Shown here piece after piece: positions 33,536 to 41,961 of a stretch of 64,000 nt of DNA. Source of the stretch: Sinomonas terrae (GTDB lineage Bacteria > Actinomycetota > Actinomycetes > Actinomycetales > Micrococcaceae); contig NZ_JAKZBV010000001.1 in the NCBI RefSeq assembly GCF_022539255.1, positions 2,666,001 through 2,730,000 of the forward strand, written 5' to 3'. Each line of letters begins with the position of its first letter. Position 1 is the first letter of the stretch. The notes beneath the pieces are model-generated. The model worked only from the letters and a program-made list of their open reading frames with translations, searched no databases and was not told where the DNA came from. The position numbers and the translations under genes are program-made.

Positions 33536-34621
33536 ATGGCCGCAAGTGAGGATTCCCGTACGGCGCGAGATGCCAAGCTCGACGAGCTGCATGACCTTCT
33601 CACCAGCGCCGTCGAAGCGCTTGTTTCGGGTGATGACTGGAATCGGGCGCTTGAGTTCGCGGCTCGTTTCCGGGCCAGGTCGTTCAACAACACGCTGTTG
33701 ATCTGGGCGCAGCACACGGCGGCCTTCGAGGCGGGTCATGTGCCGGATCCGTTGCCGTCGTATGTCGCTGGATACAGGCAGTGGCAGTCGCTCGGTCGCC
33801 AGGTGGAACGGGGGCAGCCGGGGTACATGATCTTCGCGCCCGTGACAGGCCGGTTTGCGTCGCCGACCCCGCAGGATGCCCAGTCGTGGCGCAGGCTCGG
33901 GAAGTTCGAGAAGCCGAAGTCCGGTGAGGTGGTGCGCTCGTGCATGGTCGGCGCCCGCCCGGCATACGTGTGGGATGTCTCCCAGACAGCGGGTGATCCG
34001 ATTGCCGAGCGGCCCATCCCAGCGCTGTTGGAAGGCGAAGCGCCTGCTGGGCTGTGGGAGGGCCTCGCTGCTCTCGCGGAGGCGGAGGGGTTCGCGGTGC
34101 TGCGGGTGCCGGATGGGGATTTGATCGGCGGGGCGAACGGGGTGACCGACTTCGCCGCGCGGACGGTCGCCGTGCGAGTGGACATGGATCCGGCCGCCCA
34201 GGCGAAGACCCTGGCGCACGAGCTCGCGCACGTGAAGCTGCACGGCCCCGGCAACCCTGACGCCACTCGTCATCGCGGGATCGGCGAGGTGGAGGCGGAG
34301 TCGGTCGCGCTCATGATCGGCGCCGCACATGGGATGGACACAAGCTCCTACACGATCCCGTACGTATCCGGCTGGGCCGGACGCATCGAGGGCAAGTCCC
34401 CGGTCGAGGTAGTCCAGGCTACCGGTGAGCGGGTCCGGCGGACCGCCGGAACCATCCTGGACGCTCTGTCCACGATCCAAGTCGGGGCGGGCGGCCCACC
34501 TGGCCTGACCCATGAACGCGAGGACATTGAACGAGCCCCCAACTCCGGGCACGCCTCGTCGCCGCCGGCCAGCGGTCATCGAGTGTCGAGGGCGGCGGCC
34601 CCCGAGCTGCGGAGCCTCTGA
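33536..34621 (+). CDS. ArdC-like antirestriction protein with zinc metallopeptidase domain
   Basis: 361 residues. The N-terminal ArdC-type ssDNA-binding domain is at about 10-130 ('FNNTLLIWAQ', 'GYRQWQSLGRQVERGQPGYMI' in parts). An ImmA/IrrE-type metallopeptidase domain follows, with HELAH at 228-232 and the third ligand in 'EVEAESVALMI'. ArdC proteins protect incoming single-stranded DNA from host restriction during conjugation. The start ATG at 33536 has GGAGGAGG upstream. First gene of the rightward ICE operon; its stop overlaps the primase start by one base (TGATG). Confidence 0.85.
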   Translation: MAASEDSRTARDAKLDELHDLLTSAVEALVSGDDWNRALEFAARFRARSFNNTLLIWAQHTAAFEAGHVPDPLPSYVAGYRQWQSLGRQVERGQPGYMIFAPVTGRFASPTPQDAQSWRRLGKFEKPKSGEVVRSCMVGARPAYVWDVSQTAGDPIAERPIPALLEGEAPAGLWEGLAALAEAEGFAVLRVPDGDLIGGANGVTDFAARTVAVRVDMDPAAQAKTLAHELAHVKLHGPGNPDATRHRGIGEVEAESVALMIGAAHGMDTSSYTIPYVSGWAGRIEGKSPVEVVQATGERVRRTAGTILDALSTIQVGAGGPPGLTHEREDIERAPNSGHASSPPASGHRVSRAAAPELRSL

Positions 34622-35520
34622 TGGATCCCGCCGAGCTCTTCCTCGAGGTCGCGAACCTGCCGCTGGCAGAAGCGGCCGCGCGATTCGCCGCTTCACGGGT
34701 ACCGGTGTTCCCCTGCGTGCCGGGCGGGAAGCGTCCGCTGACGGCGCGTGGCTTCCACGACGCGACAGCCGATACGTGGCGAGTGGCGTCGTGGTGGCGT
34801 CGGTGGCCCGGCGCGAACATCGGTCTTCCCACCGGGGCAACATCCGGGGTAGAGGTCGTCGATGTCGACCGGAAGGCAGGCGGCAGGACTGGATTCAGCT
34901 CATTCGAGCGGGCTCGCCGTGCCGGGCTGGTCGGCGGGTGGCAGGCGTTGGTGCGCACGCCATCGGGCGGGATGCACGCCTACTACCCGGCGGACCCGGC
35001 GCGGCCGCAGCCGTCGTGGCAGGCAGCGTCGGCGCGAGTGGACTTCCGCGGCGGGGGCGGCTACGTCATCTTGCCCCCATCCATTCTGGACCTGGAGACC
35101 GGGCGGCGCGCGTGCTATGCATTGATCCCCGGACAACGAGGGAACGTGTCGCCGGTCGACGCCGCCGCGCTGCGGGACCTGCTCGACCCCAGGCCCGCCC
35201 CTGTCGTACGCCCGAAGGGCATCGTGACCGCGACCGATGGCGAGCGGCTAGCGGCATGGGTCGCCGGGCGCGGTGAGGGTGAGCGGAACCGGGGCCTGTT
35301 CTGGGCGGCGTGCCGGATGGCCGAGGCGGGCGCCGCCCCGGAGGTGACACAGGAGCTGTTGGCGCCCGGCGCCGAGCAGGCGGGGCTCCCATCCCGCGAG
35401 GTGGCCGTGACGATCCGGTCCGCCTACCGAGCACACCACAAAACCCAGCGCTCGGACGACACGTCGAGGCGGGATGGCGCCGCGGGTCGTACCGTGCAGG
35501 CCGAGAGCCGAGGGCTCTGA
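34621..35520 (+). CDS. Bifunctional DNA primase/polymerase (Prim-Pol)
   Basis: 299-residue archaeo-eukaryotic-type primase-polymerase with the catalytic carboxylates in 'GVEVVDVDRKAGG' (Asp81, Asp83), preceded by 'WPGANIGLPTG' and followed by 'VRTPSGGMHAYY' and 'VDFRGGGGYVILPPS'. It probably primes replication of the excised element or complements the transferred strand. A short C-terminal helical part (about 220-280) may be a PriCT-like extension; no helicase domain is present. Coupled on both sides by TGATG overlaps. Confidence 0.9.
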   Translation: MDPAELFLEVANLPLAEAAARFAASRVPVFPCVPGGKRPLTARGFHDATADTWRVASWWRRWPGANIGLPTGATSGVEVVDVDRKAGGRTGFSSFERARRAGLVGGWQALVRTPSGGMHAYYPADPARPQPSWQAASARVDFRGGGGYVILPPSILDLETGRRACYALIPGQRGNVSPVDAAALRDLLDPRPAPVVRPKGIVTATDGERLAAWVAGRGEGERNRGLFWAACRMAEAGAAPEVTQELLAPGAEQAGLPSREVAVTIRSAYRAHHKTQRSDDTSRRDGAAGRTVQAESRGL

Positions 35521-36182
35521 TGTTCCCGACCGGTCTCGGCGGCAGCGACCTGGCGGTCCGAACGGCGGTCACGGGGACTGTGCTGATCGCCGCGTTCGCG
35601 TTCTGGCTCTCCTTCACCGCCCTCTCAGATCTGGCGCGTCGGTCAGGCGTCGAGGCGGGCCAGGCGTGGGCGTGGCCGCTGATCGTGGACGGGTTGATCG
35701 TGGTCGCCACCGTCGCGGTCGTCGCGCTAGATCGGCGCCCGGCGGCCTGGTATCCGTGGCTGCTGCTGATGGCCGGGACCGTGGTGTCCGTGACAGCGAA
35801 CGCGCTGCACGCCAGCGTGGCAGCCGACGCGGACGTGCCCAGTCTCCTGGCCGCCTGTGTCGCGGCCGTCCCACCGCTCGTGCTGCTCGCGAGCACGCAT
35901 CTGACGGTCGTCTTGGTCCGCTCGCGTCGTACCGTCCGAGGCCTAACTCCCGCTGAAGGCCCCAAAGGCGTCGAAGACGGTGCCCTGGCCGGAATGGCAT
36001 CCGTGCCAGGGGCGGTTGGCCGGCGGGAGTCCGCGGCGGCCCTGCACGCGGAGGGATGGTCGAACAAAGCGATCGCCCGACACCTCGGGGTCGCCCCTTC
36101 CACCGTCGGTCGCTGGTTCTCCAACGCCGAGGCGGCCAACGCAGCTGACGGATACGGGACACCGAAGGAGCTGACCACGTGA
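35520..36182 (+). CDS. DUF2637 membrane protein with C-terminal HTH
   Basis: 220 residues. Four hydrophobic helices fill residues 12-130 and carry the DUF2637 pattern ('GQAWAWPLIVDGLIVVATVA'), shared with the Spd family of Streptomyces plasmids. The C-terminal 60 residues form an HTH ('ALHAEGWSNKAIARHLGVAP' and 'STVGRWFS'). A membrane-tethered DNA-binding protein could anchor the ICE DNA during transfer or replication (inference). Start ATG 35520 overlaps the primase stop; the end overlaps the next gene by GTGA. Confidence 0.82.
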   Translation: MFPTGLGGSDLAVRTAVTGTVLIAAFAFWLSFTALSDLARRSGVEAGQAWAWPLIVDGLIVVATVAVVALDRRPAAWYPWLLLMAGTVVSVTANALHASVAADADVPSLLAACVAAVPPLVLLASTHLTVVLVRSRRTVRGLTPAEGPKGVEDGALAGMASVPGAVGRRESAAALHAEGWSNKAIARHLGVAPSTVGRWFSNAEAANAADGYGTPKELTT

Positions 36183-37204
36183 ACGACTCTCCAAACTGGG
36201 CTCGCCCGCCGCACCTGACGTCTCCCGATCCAGCCGGTCGCCGCCGGCCTCCCGGATGTGAAGTGACCGTGTCGGGCCCCAGCATCGCGCCCGCCACGTC
36301 GATTGCTGGGGAACGTGTGTGCACCTGCTGGCCAGGAGGTGCCGCACTTATGGCCAGGACCGAACGCGAACGGAAGCACCGCTATGGCTTCGAGGATTCC
36401 GAGGGGCTGCGAGCCCTGCTGACCCGCCTTCACGACGCCGGCCGCGGGGCCTGGCGGGAGGACCCCGAAGCCGCGGCACTGATGCGGCACGCCGCCGAGA
36501 AGTACGCCGCCCTTGCCCGCAAGCACGGGCTGGACCCGTGGGAGGCCGCGACCGCAGCGTTCGAGGCGATGCGCAATCCCTCGGTGCGTCGGGCCCAGGA
36601 CCCGTGGGCGGTGATCACCCACGCGGTGCGGATCACCTGTCTGGCCGAGGAACGCGGCCAGGGTCTGCTGTGCTCGGTAACCCGCGCCCGTCGCCCGCAG
36701 TACAGCGGATTCCATGACGCGCAGCGATTCAGCGACCGCGAGAGCCCGCTGACCGACTACCACCCTGCCTTCTGCACCAGCTTCGGGGACGAGGCCGATC
36801 AGGCCACGCCCTCCAACGCGGGCGAAGCATCCACCAGGATCCGCTCCGCCGTCGAGGACGCGATCGTCTTCTTCGCCCTGCTGGGCTGGCCCCCGGCGAC
36901 GGCGCGCACGGGGATCGAGTACATCTGCACCAGGCTCGCCGAGGCGCCGTCGCGGGCCTCGGCGTTCGAGGCCCTGCACCGCGACTTCCACGCCCGCGCC
37001 CTGCTGGACATTCCCGGCAGGTCGTGGCTGGCGATGCTGCGCACCGTGCTCGGCAATCCCGATGCGGACCTGGCGCACACGGCCGCGGGACGAGGAATCC
37101 TGTTGCGGCTGCTCGTCGGCGAACCCTTGGGGGGCCTGCTGGCCGACGACGCCCTGCTGGCCGAGGTGGTCCTGTGCGCCCCGTCGGGCGGAGGCCATGG
37201 GTAG
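36179..37204 (+). CDS. Conserved ICE protein of unknown function
   Basis: 341 residues from a GTG that overlaps the DUF2637 stop. The first 57 residues are low in order and the well-formed part begins at MARTERERKHRYG (a possible internal start at about 36350). It is mostly helical, with 'DPWEAATAAFEAMRN' and 'DPWAVITHAVRITCLAEERGQG' and a C-terminal 'LLRLLVGEPLGGLLADDALL'. I recognise no catalytic motif. Position between DNA-processing genes suggests a replication or maintenance role. It is not a recognisable relaxase: no HUH or Tyr-relaxase signature. Confidence 0.7.
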   Translation: MNDSPNWARPPHLTSPDPAGRRRPPGCEVTVSGPSIAPATSIAGERVCTCWPGGAALMARTERERKHRYGFEDSEGLRALLTRLHDAGRGAWREDPEAAALMRHAAEKYAALARKHGLDPWEAATAAFEAMRNPSVRRAQDPWAVITHAVRITCLAEERGQGLLCSVTRARRPQYSGFHDAQRFSDRESPLTDYHPAFCTSFGDEADQATPSNAGEASTRIRSAVEDAIVFFALLGWPPATARTGIEYICTRLAEAPSRASAFEALHRDFHARALLDIPGRSWLAMLRTVLGNPDADLAHTAAGRGILLRLLVGEPLGGLLADDALLAEVVLCAPSGGGHG

Positions 37205-38258
37205 CCGGCCGGGGTACATCGAGCTCGAGCGCGCGCTCGACTCCATCCGGGTCGGGCGCCGACACCGCGCCGACCTGGGCGACATCGGCGAGCTGGCCGC
37301 GTCCATCGAACGCGAGGGCCTGCTCCAGCCGATCACGATCGCCCCGGACGGGGTCCTGGTCTGCGGGCTGCGACGCCTGGCCGCGATGCGCCAACTGGGC
37401 TGGAGGACGGCGAACGTATGGGTGCGGTCAGGGATCAGCGACGAGCTCGGGCAGCTCCTGGCAGAACAGGACGAGAACGCCCTCCACAAGCCCCTCACCC
37501 AGACCGAGCAGGCCGCCCTCTACCGGGAGCTCAAGGCCCTGCTCGCCGAGGACGCCGCCCGGCGGCAGGAAGCCTCCCGGTTCCCCGCTGACGGACAAAA
37601 GCCCAGGTCACACGGTGGGGCCACCGTGGCCCCACCGTCAAGTGCAAGCGGAAAGACGCGGGAACAGGCCGCGCTCATGGTCACCGGCCGGAACTCGTAC
37701 ACGAGCCTGGAACGCATCAGCGAGCTCCAACGCGTCGCGGCCGACCCGACCGTGCCATCGGGGGTCAGGGACCGGGCGGCAGCAGAACTGGCGGGGATCG
37801 ACGCAGGCGGGTCGATCAGGGCAGCGCATCAACGCACCAGTGCCGAGGTCTCCCTGACCGAGCTCGACCGCCTCGCCGTCGACCCCATGGTCCCCATGGG
37901 GATGCGGGAGCGTGCCAAGCAGGATGCCGCCCGGCTGCGTGCATCCCAGGCGCAGACCCGCGCCGGCGACCTGGAACGTCTCGCCGCCGAGGCACTCGCG
38001 CGCGTCCGCGCCGGGCAGAAGCGCCCCCGACACCCCCGCCCCGCACCGACACCGGCGGCCGGGGTTATGACGGTCCGGGCGTTCGTCCTGACCTGGGACG
38101 AGCTGACGGGATGGTGGGAGCGCTGCGACCCCACCGAGGTCGCCGCGGCCCTGACTGATGATCAATGGGAACGCTTCCAGAACACCCTGACCGGCACAAT
38201 CAGGTTCGCCGAGGCCATTTCCGCGGCCCGCGCCAGCTCCGAGCCCCGCACCGCCTGA
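37197..38258 (+). CDS. ParB-like nuclease/partition domain protein
   Basis: 353 residues. The N-terminal ParB/Srx-type domain at about 10-95 has 'DIGELAASIEREGLLQPITI' and 'LVCGLRRLAAMRQLGW' (the GxRR box). A central HTH-like helical region begins 'HKPLTQTEQAALYREL', and a C-terminal part contains repeated 'ELxRLAVDPMVPxGMRERA' units (two copies, about 175-245). Probable DNA-binding maintenance protein of the ICE. GGCGGAGG precedes the ATG at 37197, and the gene overlaps the upstream one by 8 bp. Confidence 0.82.
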   Translation: MGSRPGYIELERALDSIRVGRRHRADLGDIGELAASIEREGLLQPITIAPDGVLVCGLRRLAAMRQLGWRTANVWVRSGISDELGQLLAEQDENALHKPLTQTEQAALYRELKALLAEDAARRQEASRFPADGQKPRSHGGATVAPPSSASGKTREQAALMVTGRNSYTSLERISELQRVAADPTVPSGVRDRAAAELAGIDAGGSIRAAHQRTSAEVSLTELDRLAVDPMVPMGMRERAKQDAARLRASQAQTRAGDLERLAAEALARVRAGQKRPRHPRPAPTPAAGVMTVRAFVLTWDELTGWWERCDPTEVAAALTDDQWERFQNTLTGTIRFAEAISAARASSEPRTA

Positions 38259-38324
38259 GGACCGCCAGGCGCGGGCGACAATGAGCTCCACGCCCTGCGA
38301 CAGCCGACGGCGCACCTCACCTGT

Positions 38325-38834
38325 ATGAAGAAGATCCATCCCCATTCGGCCCCGAGCCTGGTTCCCCACGTCGTCCTCGATGTCCATGCCGACGGCACGC
38401 TGATCGCGTCCGTGGATGGCGTACCGTTGGATCCGCCGCCGGCCGCGGGGCCGTGGCGTCGGTCCTCGCTTGGGCAGATCATCGACCTGGCGACCGGCGG
38501 CCGCACGGCCCCTGTCCGGGTCGAAGTCCACGAGACCGATGACACCGTGTTCACCGAGTTCATCACCCCGAGCTCCCGCCGCCGCAACGCGGCCCTGGAA
38601 CCCGCGACCCCCGTCGAGGAGATGCTTGAGACTCACCCGCCTGCGTTCGTGACGATTGAGGAAACCGGCTTCCTTCCGGCAGAAGACGTCGCGGTCGCAG
38701 TCATCGTCAGACACGCTGAAGCGGACCCGTCAGGGATGGCACGGGCCTTGCTCGACTCCGCACGCCTCGGAGCCGGTGAGGTCGTTCTGCTCGGGCGCGT
38801 CTCCGGCACGCTCGTCATCCGGAAGATCCGGTGA
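38325..38834 (+). CDS. Hypothetical ICE protein
   Basis: 169 residues, no family recognised. The N-terminal half is beta-rich ('VVLDVHADGTLIASVDGVPL', 'PVRVEVHETDDTVFTEFI'). The C-terminal half resembles a small alpha/beta domain ('EDVAVAVIVRHAEADPSG', 'VVLLGRVSGTLVIR'). Short hypothetical proteins like this often precede TraG-type coupling proteins in actinobacterial elements. The stop overlaps the GTG of the coupling protein (GTGA), so it is co-translated with it. Confidence 0.7.
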   Translation: MKKIHPHSAPSLVPHVVLDVHADGTLIASVDGVPLDPPPAAGPWRRSSLGQIIDLATGGRTAPVRVEVHETDDTVFTEFITPSSRRRNAALEPATPVEEMLETHPPAFVTIEETGFLPAEDVAVAVIVRHAEADPSGMARALLDSARLGAGEVVLLGRVSGTLVIRKIR

Positions 38835-40612
38835 GCGGGGACGGCCGGCGGTCGGAGCAGTTCGTGGACGAACTGGCCGACATCGTGATCCTCGCGCTCC
38901 TCGGCCTGCTCGCCATCGCACTCGTCCTCCGGGCTGCCGGCGCTGTGGCGGCGTTCCTGACCGGCACGCCGCAGCCCGCTTCCGGGATTGCCTCGGGAGC
39001 CGGAGTGCTGTTCCACCCGGGCGACCCGGCCCGAGCTCTGGACGCGGACAGGCTCGACCCCTTCGCCTACTGGGCCGTCGCCGGGCTGCTCCTTGCCGGG
39101 TTCGCATCGGTCGGGTCGTGGGCATGGATCGCTGTGCGGCGACACTCCCGGGAGACGGAAACGGACCCGGGACGGATAGAAGGGACGGCGACCGCCGCGG
39201 AAATCAACCGGACGGCGTCCGCGAAGGCCTTGCTGAACCGGGCCGAGAACATCCGCCCCTCCCTCGACCGCCCGCGTCCCCACGACGTCGGGTACCTCCT
39301 GGGGAAGAGCCGCGGCAAAGAGGTGTGGGCGTCGGCGGAGGACTCGATCCTGCTTATCGGCCCGCCCCGCTCGGGGAAGGGCCTGCATGTCGTGATCAAT
39401 GCGATCCTCGATGCCCCCGGCGCGGTCGTCACCACCAGCACCCGTCCCGACAACCTCGCTGCGACTCTGCGGGCTCGCCAGCGCATCGGCCCGGTCGCGG
39501 TGTTCGATCCGCAGCATCTCACCGAGGGCCTCCCGGCCGGGCTTCGCTGGTCCCCGGTCCGCGGATGCGAAGACCCCCTGACCGCGATGATCCGCGCGAC
39601 AGGCCTGGCCTCCGCGACCGGACTGTCCGCTGGCGGCGTCGAGTCCGGCGGGTTCTGGGAAGGCAAGACCCGCACCGCTCTCCAGGGCCTCCTCCACGCC
39701 GCCGCGCTCGAACATCGGCCGCCTGCGGAGCTGTTCCGGTGGACACTCGACCCCACCGCCGCCGCGGACGCTGTCGCCATCCTGAACAGCAGCCCGTCCG
39801 CGGCCACCGGGTGGGCCGAGTCGCTGGAGTCGATGATCGATGCCGACCCGCGCACCAGGGACTCGATCTGGCAGGGTGTCTCCCTGGCGCTCGGGGCTCT
39901 CGCGGACCCCCGGGTCCTGGACGCGGTCACACCGCGCGACGGGGAGGGCTTCGACCCAGAGGCGTTCCTGACCGGAGACGGCACCCTGTACCTGCTCGCC
40001 ACCGGGGCCGGGGCTGGCGCGTCTGCTGCCCTCGTCGCGGCGTTGGTGGAGGACCTCGTCGAGACCGCTCGCCGCCTCGCGGCCCGCTCTCCCGGGGCGC
40101 GGCTCGATCCGCCGCTGCTGCTCGCGCTCGACGAGATCGCCAACCTCGCCCCGCTCCCGTCCCTGCCCACCCTCATGGCCGAGGGCGGCGGCACCGGGAT
40201 CACGACCATGCCGGTGCTGCAGTCCCTCGCCCAAGCCCGCGACCGATGGAACGAGCACCAGGCCAACGCGATCTGGGACGCCTCGATCGTGAAGGTCATC
40301 CTCGGCGGTGCCTCCAATAGCCGAGACCTCCAAGACCTCTCTGCCCTGATCGGGGAACGCGACGAATACACCGATTCTGTGACCTTCGGCGACCAGGGTT
40401 CCCGGTCCAACCAGCGCTCCGTCCGCCGCGTCCCCATCCTGCCGCCCGACCGGATCCGCACCCTCCCCTTTGGCACGGGCATCACGATGCTCCGCTCCGC
40501 CCCACCGATCGTCACGGATCTGAACCCGTGGCCAGCCCGGCGTGACGGCGCCGAGCTCAAGGCCGACCGCGCCGAGATCGAAGCCCTCCTTCGGAGTCCG
40601 ACGTCGTCCTGA
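38831..40612 (+). CDS. TraG/VirD4-type conjugation coupling protein
   Basis: 593-residue type IV coupling ATPase that brings the DNA-relaxase complex to the secretion channel. Two N-terminal membrane helices (about 18-43 and 80-102) flank a short outside loop. Walker A is GPPRSGKG at 177-184 and Walker B is LLLALDEIANL near 433-443. 'GTGITTMPVLQSLAQ' and 'LGGASNSRDLQDLSALIG' are typical of the TraG/TraD family. The GTG start overlaps the preceding stop. Its presence identifies the element as conjugative and dependent on a relaxase. Confidence 0.92.
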   Translation: MSGDGRRSEQFVDELADIVILALLGLLAIALVLRAAGAVAAFLTGTPQPASGIASGAGVLFHPGDPARALDADRLDPFAYWAVAGLLLAGFASVGSWAWIAVRRHSRETETDPGRIEGTATAAEINRTASAKALLNRAENIRPSLDRPRPHDVGYLLGKSRGKEVWASAEDSILLIGPPRSGKGLHVVINAILDAPGAVVTTSTRPDNLAATLRARQRIGPVAVFDPQHLTEGLPAGLRWSPVRGCEDPLTAMIRATGLASATGLSAGGVESGGFWEGKTRTALQGLLHAAALEHRPPAELFRWTLDPTAAADAVAILNSSPSAATGWAESLESMIDADPRTRDSIWQGVSLALGALADPRVLDAVTPRDGEGFDPEAFLTGDGTLYLLATGAGAGASAALVAALVEDLVETARRLAARSPGARLDPPLLLALDEIANLAPLPSLPTLMAEGGGTGITTMPVLQSLAQARDRWNEHQANAIWDASIVKVILGGASNSRDLQDLSALIGERDEYTDSVTFGDQGSRSNQRSVRRVPILPPDRIRTLPFGTGITMLRSAPPIVTDLNPWPARRDGAELKADRAEIEALLRSPTSS

Positions 40613-40696
40613 CCCGCACTGCAGGGAGCTGCTGCGCACCTTCCTGTTGACGGCGACCCAATCCCGGGTCCCCGCAGATGTCAGGAGGGCAGTCCC

Positions 40697-41158
40697 ATGG
40701 CGATCCACACCCAGCAGTCCGTCTCCGGGTTCATCGCATCCGAGCCGCAGCTGACCTACACCGCAAAGGGCGATCCAAGGTTCTACGCCCGCATCGGGCA
40801 GGAGCACTACCGGCGCGAGGCCGACGGGTCCTTCACCGAACTCGAGCCGACGTTCCACGACCTCGTGGCCTACCGGGCCACGGCAGAGCGGGCATACGAG
40901 CGGCTGGCGAAGGGCGACAGCTTCGTCGCCGAGGGATACGCCCACACCTTCGAGCACGAGCGCGACGGGCAGACCGTCGAGAGCGAGGAATTCGTGGCCA
41001 AGAAGATCGGACACAACCTCGCCCGCACCACGTACGAGGTCGACCGCAGCCGCCGGGCACAGGCCGTCGCCGAACGCGAAACCCCAGCCACCGGGCCCCA
41101 GACGAGCGCACCACCCCGCAGGGACCCGGCAAACACCTCCTCCGGGCTCGGACTCTGA
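40697..41158 (+). CDS. Single-stranded DNA-binding protein-like (OB fold)
   Basis: 153-residue SSB-type protein: 'SGFIASEPQLTYTAKGDPRF', 'ARIGQEHYRREADGSF', 'FHDLVAYRATAERAYERLAK' and 'GDSFVAEGY' follow the SSB beta-barrel, and the tail is Pro/Thr-rich and disordered. It lacks the acidic DDDLPF-like tip of host SSB. Probably coats the transferred strand. GGAGGGCAG precedes the ATG. It lies between the coupling protein and the DUF4913 gene. Confidence 0.85.
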   Translation: MAIHTQQSVSGFIASEPQLTYTAKGDPRFYARIGQEHYRREADGSFTELEPTFHDLVAYRATAERAYERLAKGDSFVAEGYAHTFEHERDGQTVESEEFVAKKIGHNLARTTYEVDRSRRAQAVAERETPATGPQTSAPPRRDPANTSSGLGL

Positions 41159-41170
41159 ACGGCCGCCGCG

Positions 41171-41764
41171 ATGAGGACCAACCGCGACACGGCGCCCGAG
41201 CCCGACGAGCCCGAGCTCTACGACACCGGCAGCGGATTCGACGGCCCAGTGCTGCCCGAGCCCCCGCACCCGATCAACTGGAACCTGCTCACCGCCGACG
41301 AAGCCGAATCCGAATGGCTGGACCTCAACGCGTGGGTGAACTGGCTCCGCCGCACCTATGGCCTCCCGGCCGCGGTGATCCCGCCGTCCTGGCACCGGCA
41401 TCCCGAACTGGTCTGGGAACTCTCCGCGCTCCACCTGCACTGGCTCTGCGCCTACGACCCCGAGCAGAACGGCTCCGCGCCCTTGGGATGGCACCGGGAC
41501 TTCGCCGACGCCAGACAGCGCCTCCGCGACTGGGTGACCGTCTCCGGCACCCGCCTCGACCGGGACCGACCCACCCGGCAGACCGCCTGGCCCGGCGAGG
41601 AACACGCCACACCCTTCGAGGACACAACCATCACCAACCGCGACGAGGACTTCGTCCAGTTCGTCCTCGACGACGTACGAGGGCGCCGGGACGCGGAAGA
41701 TGAATTCTTCCGCAACCTCGACGGGCCTCATCCAGAGGATGCCCGGTGGCCGTGGATCCCGTGA
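41171..41764 (+). CDS. DUF4913 domain protein
   Basis: 197 residues. The central domain (about 45-130) has the DUF4913 pattern 'LNAWVNWLRRTYGLP', 'IPPSWHRHPELVWELSALHLHWLCAY' (in parts) and 'GWHRDFADARQRLRDW'. Proteins of this family sit near the integrase end of many actinobacterial ICEs and plasmids; their function is unknown. The C-terminus is acidic. Its end overlaps the excisionase gene by 19 bp. Confidence 0.82.
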   Translation: MRTNRDTAPEPDEPELYDTGSGFDGPVLPEPPHPINWNLLTADEAESEWLDLNAWVNWLRRTYGLPAAVIPPSWHRHPELVWELSALHLHWLCAYDPEQNGSAPLGWHRDFADARQRLRDWVTVSGTRLDRDRPTRQTAWPGEEHATPFEDTTITNRDEDFVQFVLDDVRGRRDAEDEFFRNLDGPHPEDARWPWIP

Positions 41765-41961
41765 CCGCCGCGGCCTCGCCCTTGCTGGACAGCCGGGAGG
41801 TCGCCGCATACCTGAAGGTGTCCGAATCCACGCTCTCGCGCTGGCGGTCCGCCGGAACCGGGCCGCCGGTGCTGCGTCTGGGAGGGATCGCCCGCTACCG
41901 GCTGGAAGCTGTGGATCGTTGGCTCGGCAGCCTGGAGCAGTCCAATGCCGAAGAGACCTGA
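41746..41961 (+). CDS. Excisionase-type HTH protein (Xis)
   Basis: 71-residue MerR-like winged HTH of the HTH_17 excisionase class: 'LLDSREVAAYLKVSESTLSR' and 'WRSAGTGPPVLRLGGIARYR'. It would bind arm sites and steer the integrase towards excision. GTG start inside the DUF4913 gene; the end overlaps the integrase gene by 17 bp. This int-xis arrangement is standard for ICEs. Confidence 0.88.
   Translation: MAVDPVTAAASPLLDSREVAAYLKVSESTLSRWRSAGTGPPVLRLGGIARYRLEAVDRWLGSLEQSNAEET

Noticed and set aside
35066..37498. 810-codon open frame on the minus strand
   Set aside because: Antisense to the primase, DUF2637, hypothetical and ParB-like genes; no motif, low-complexity composition.
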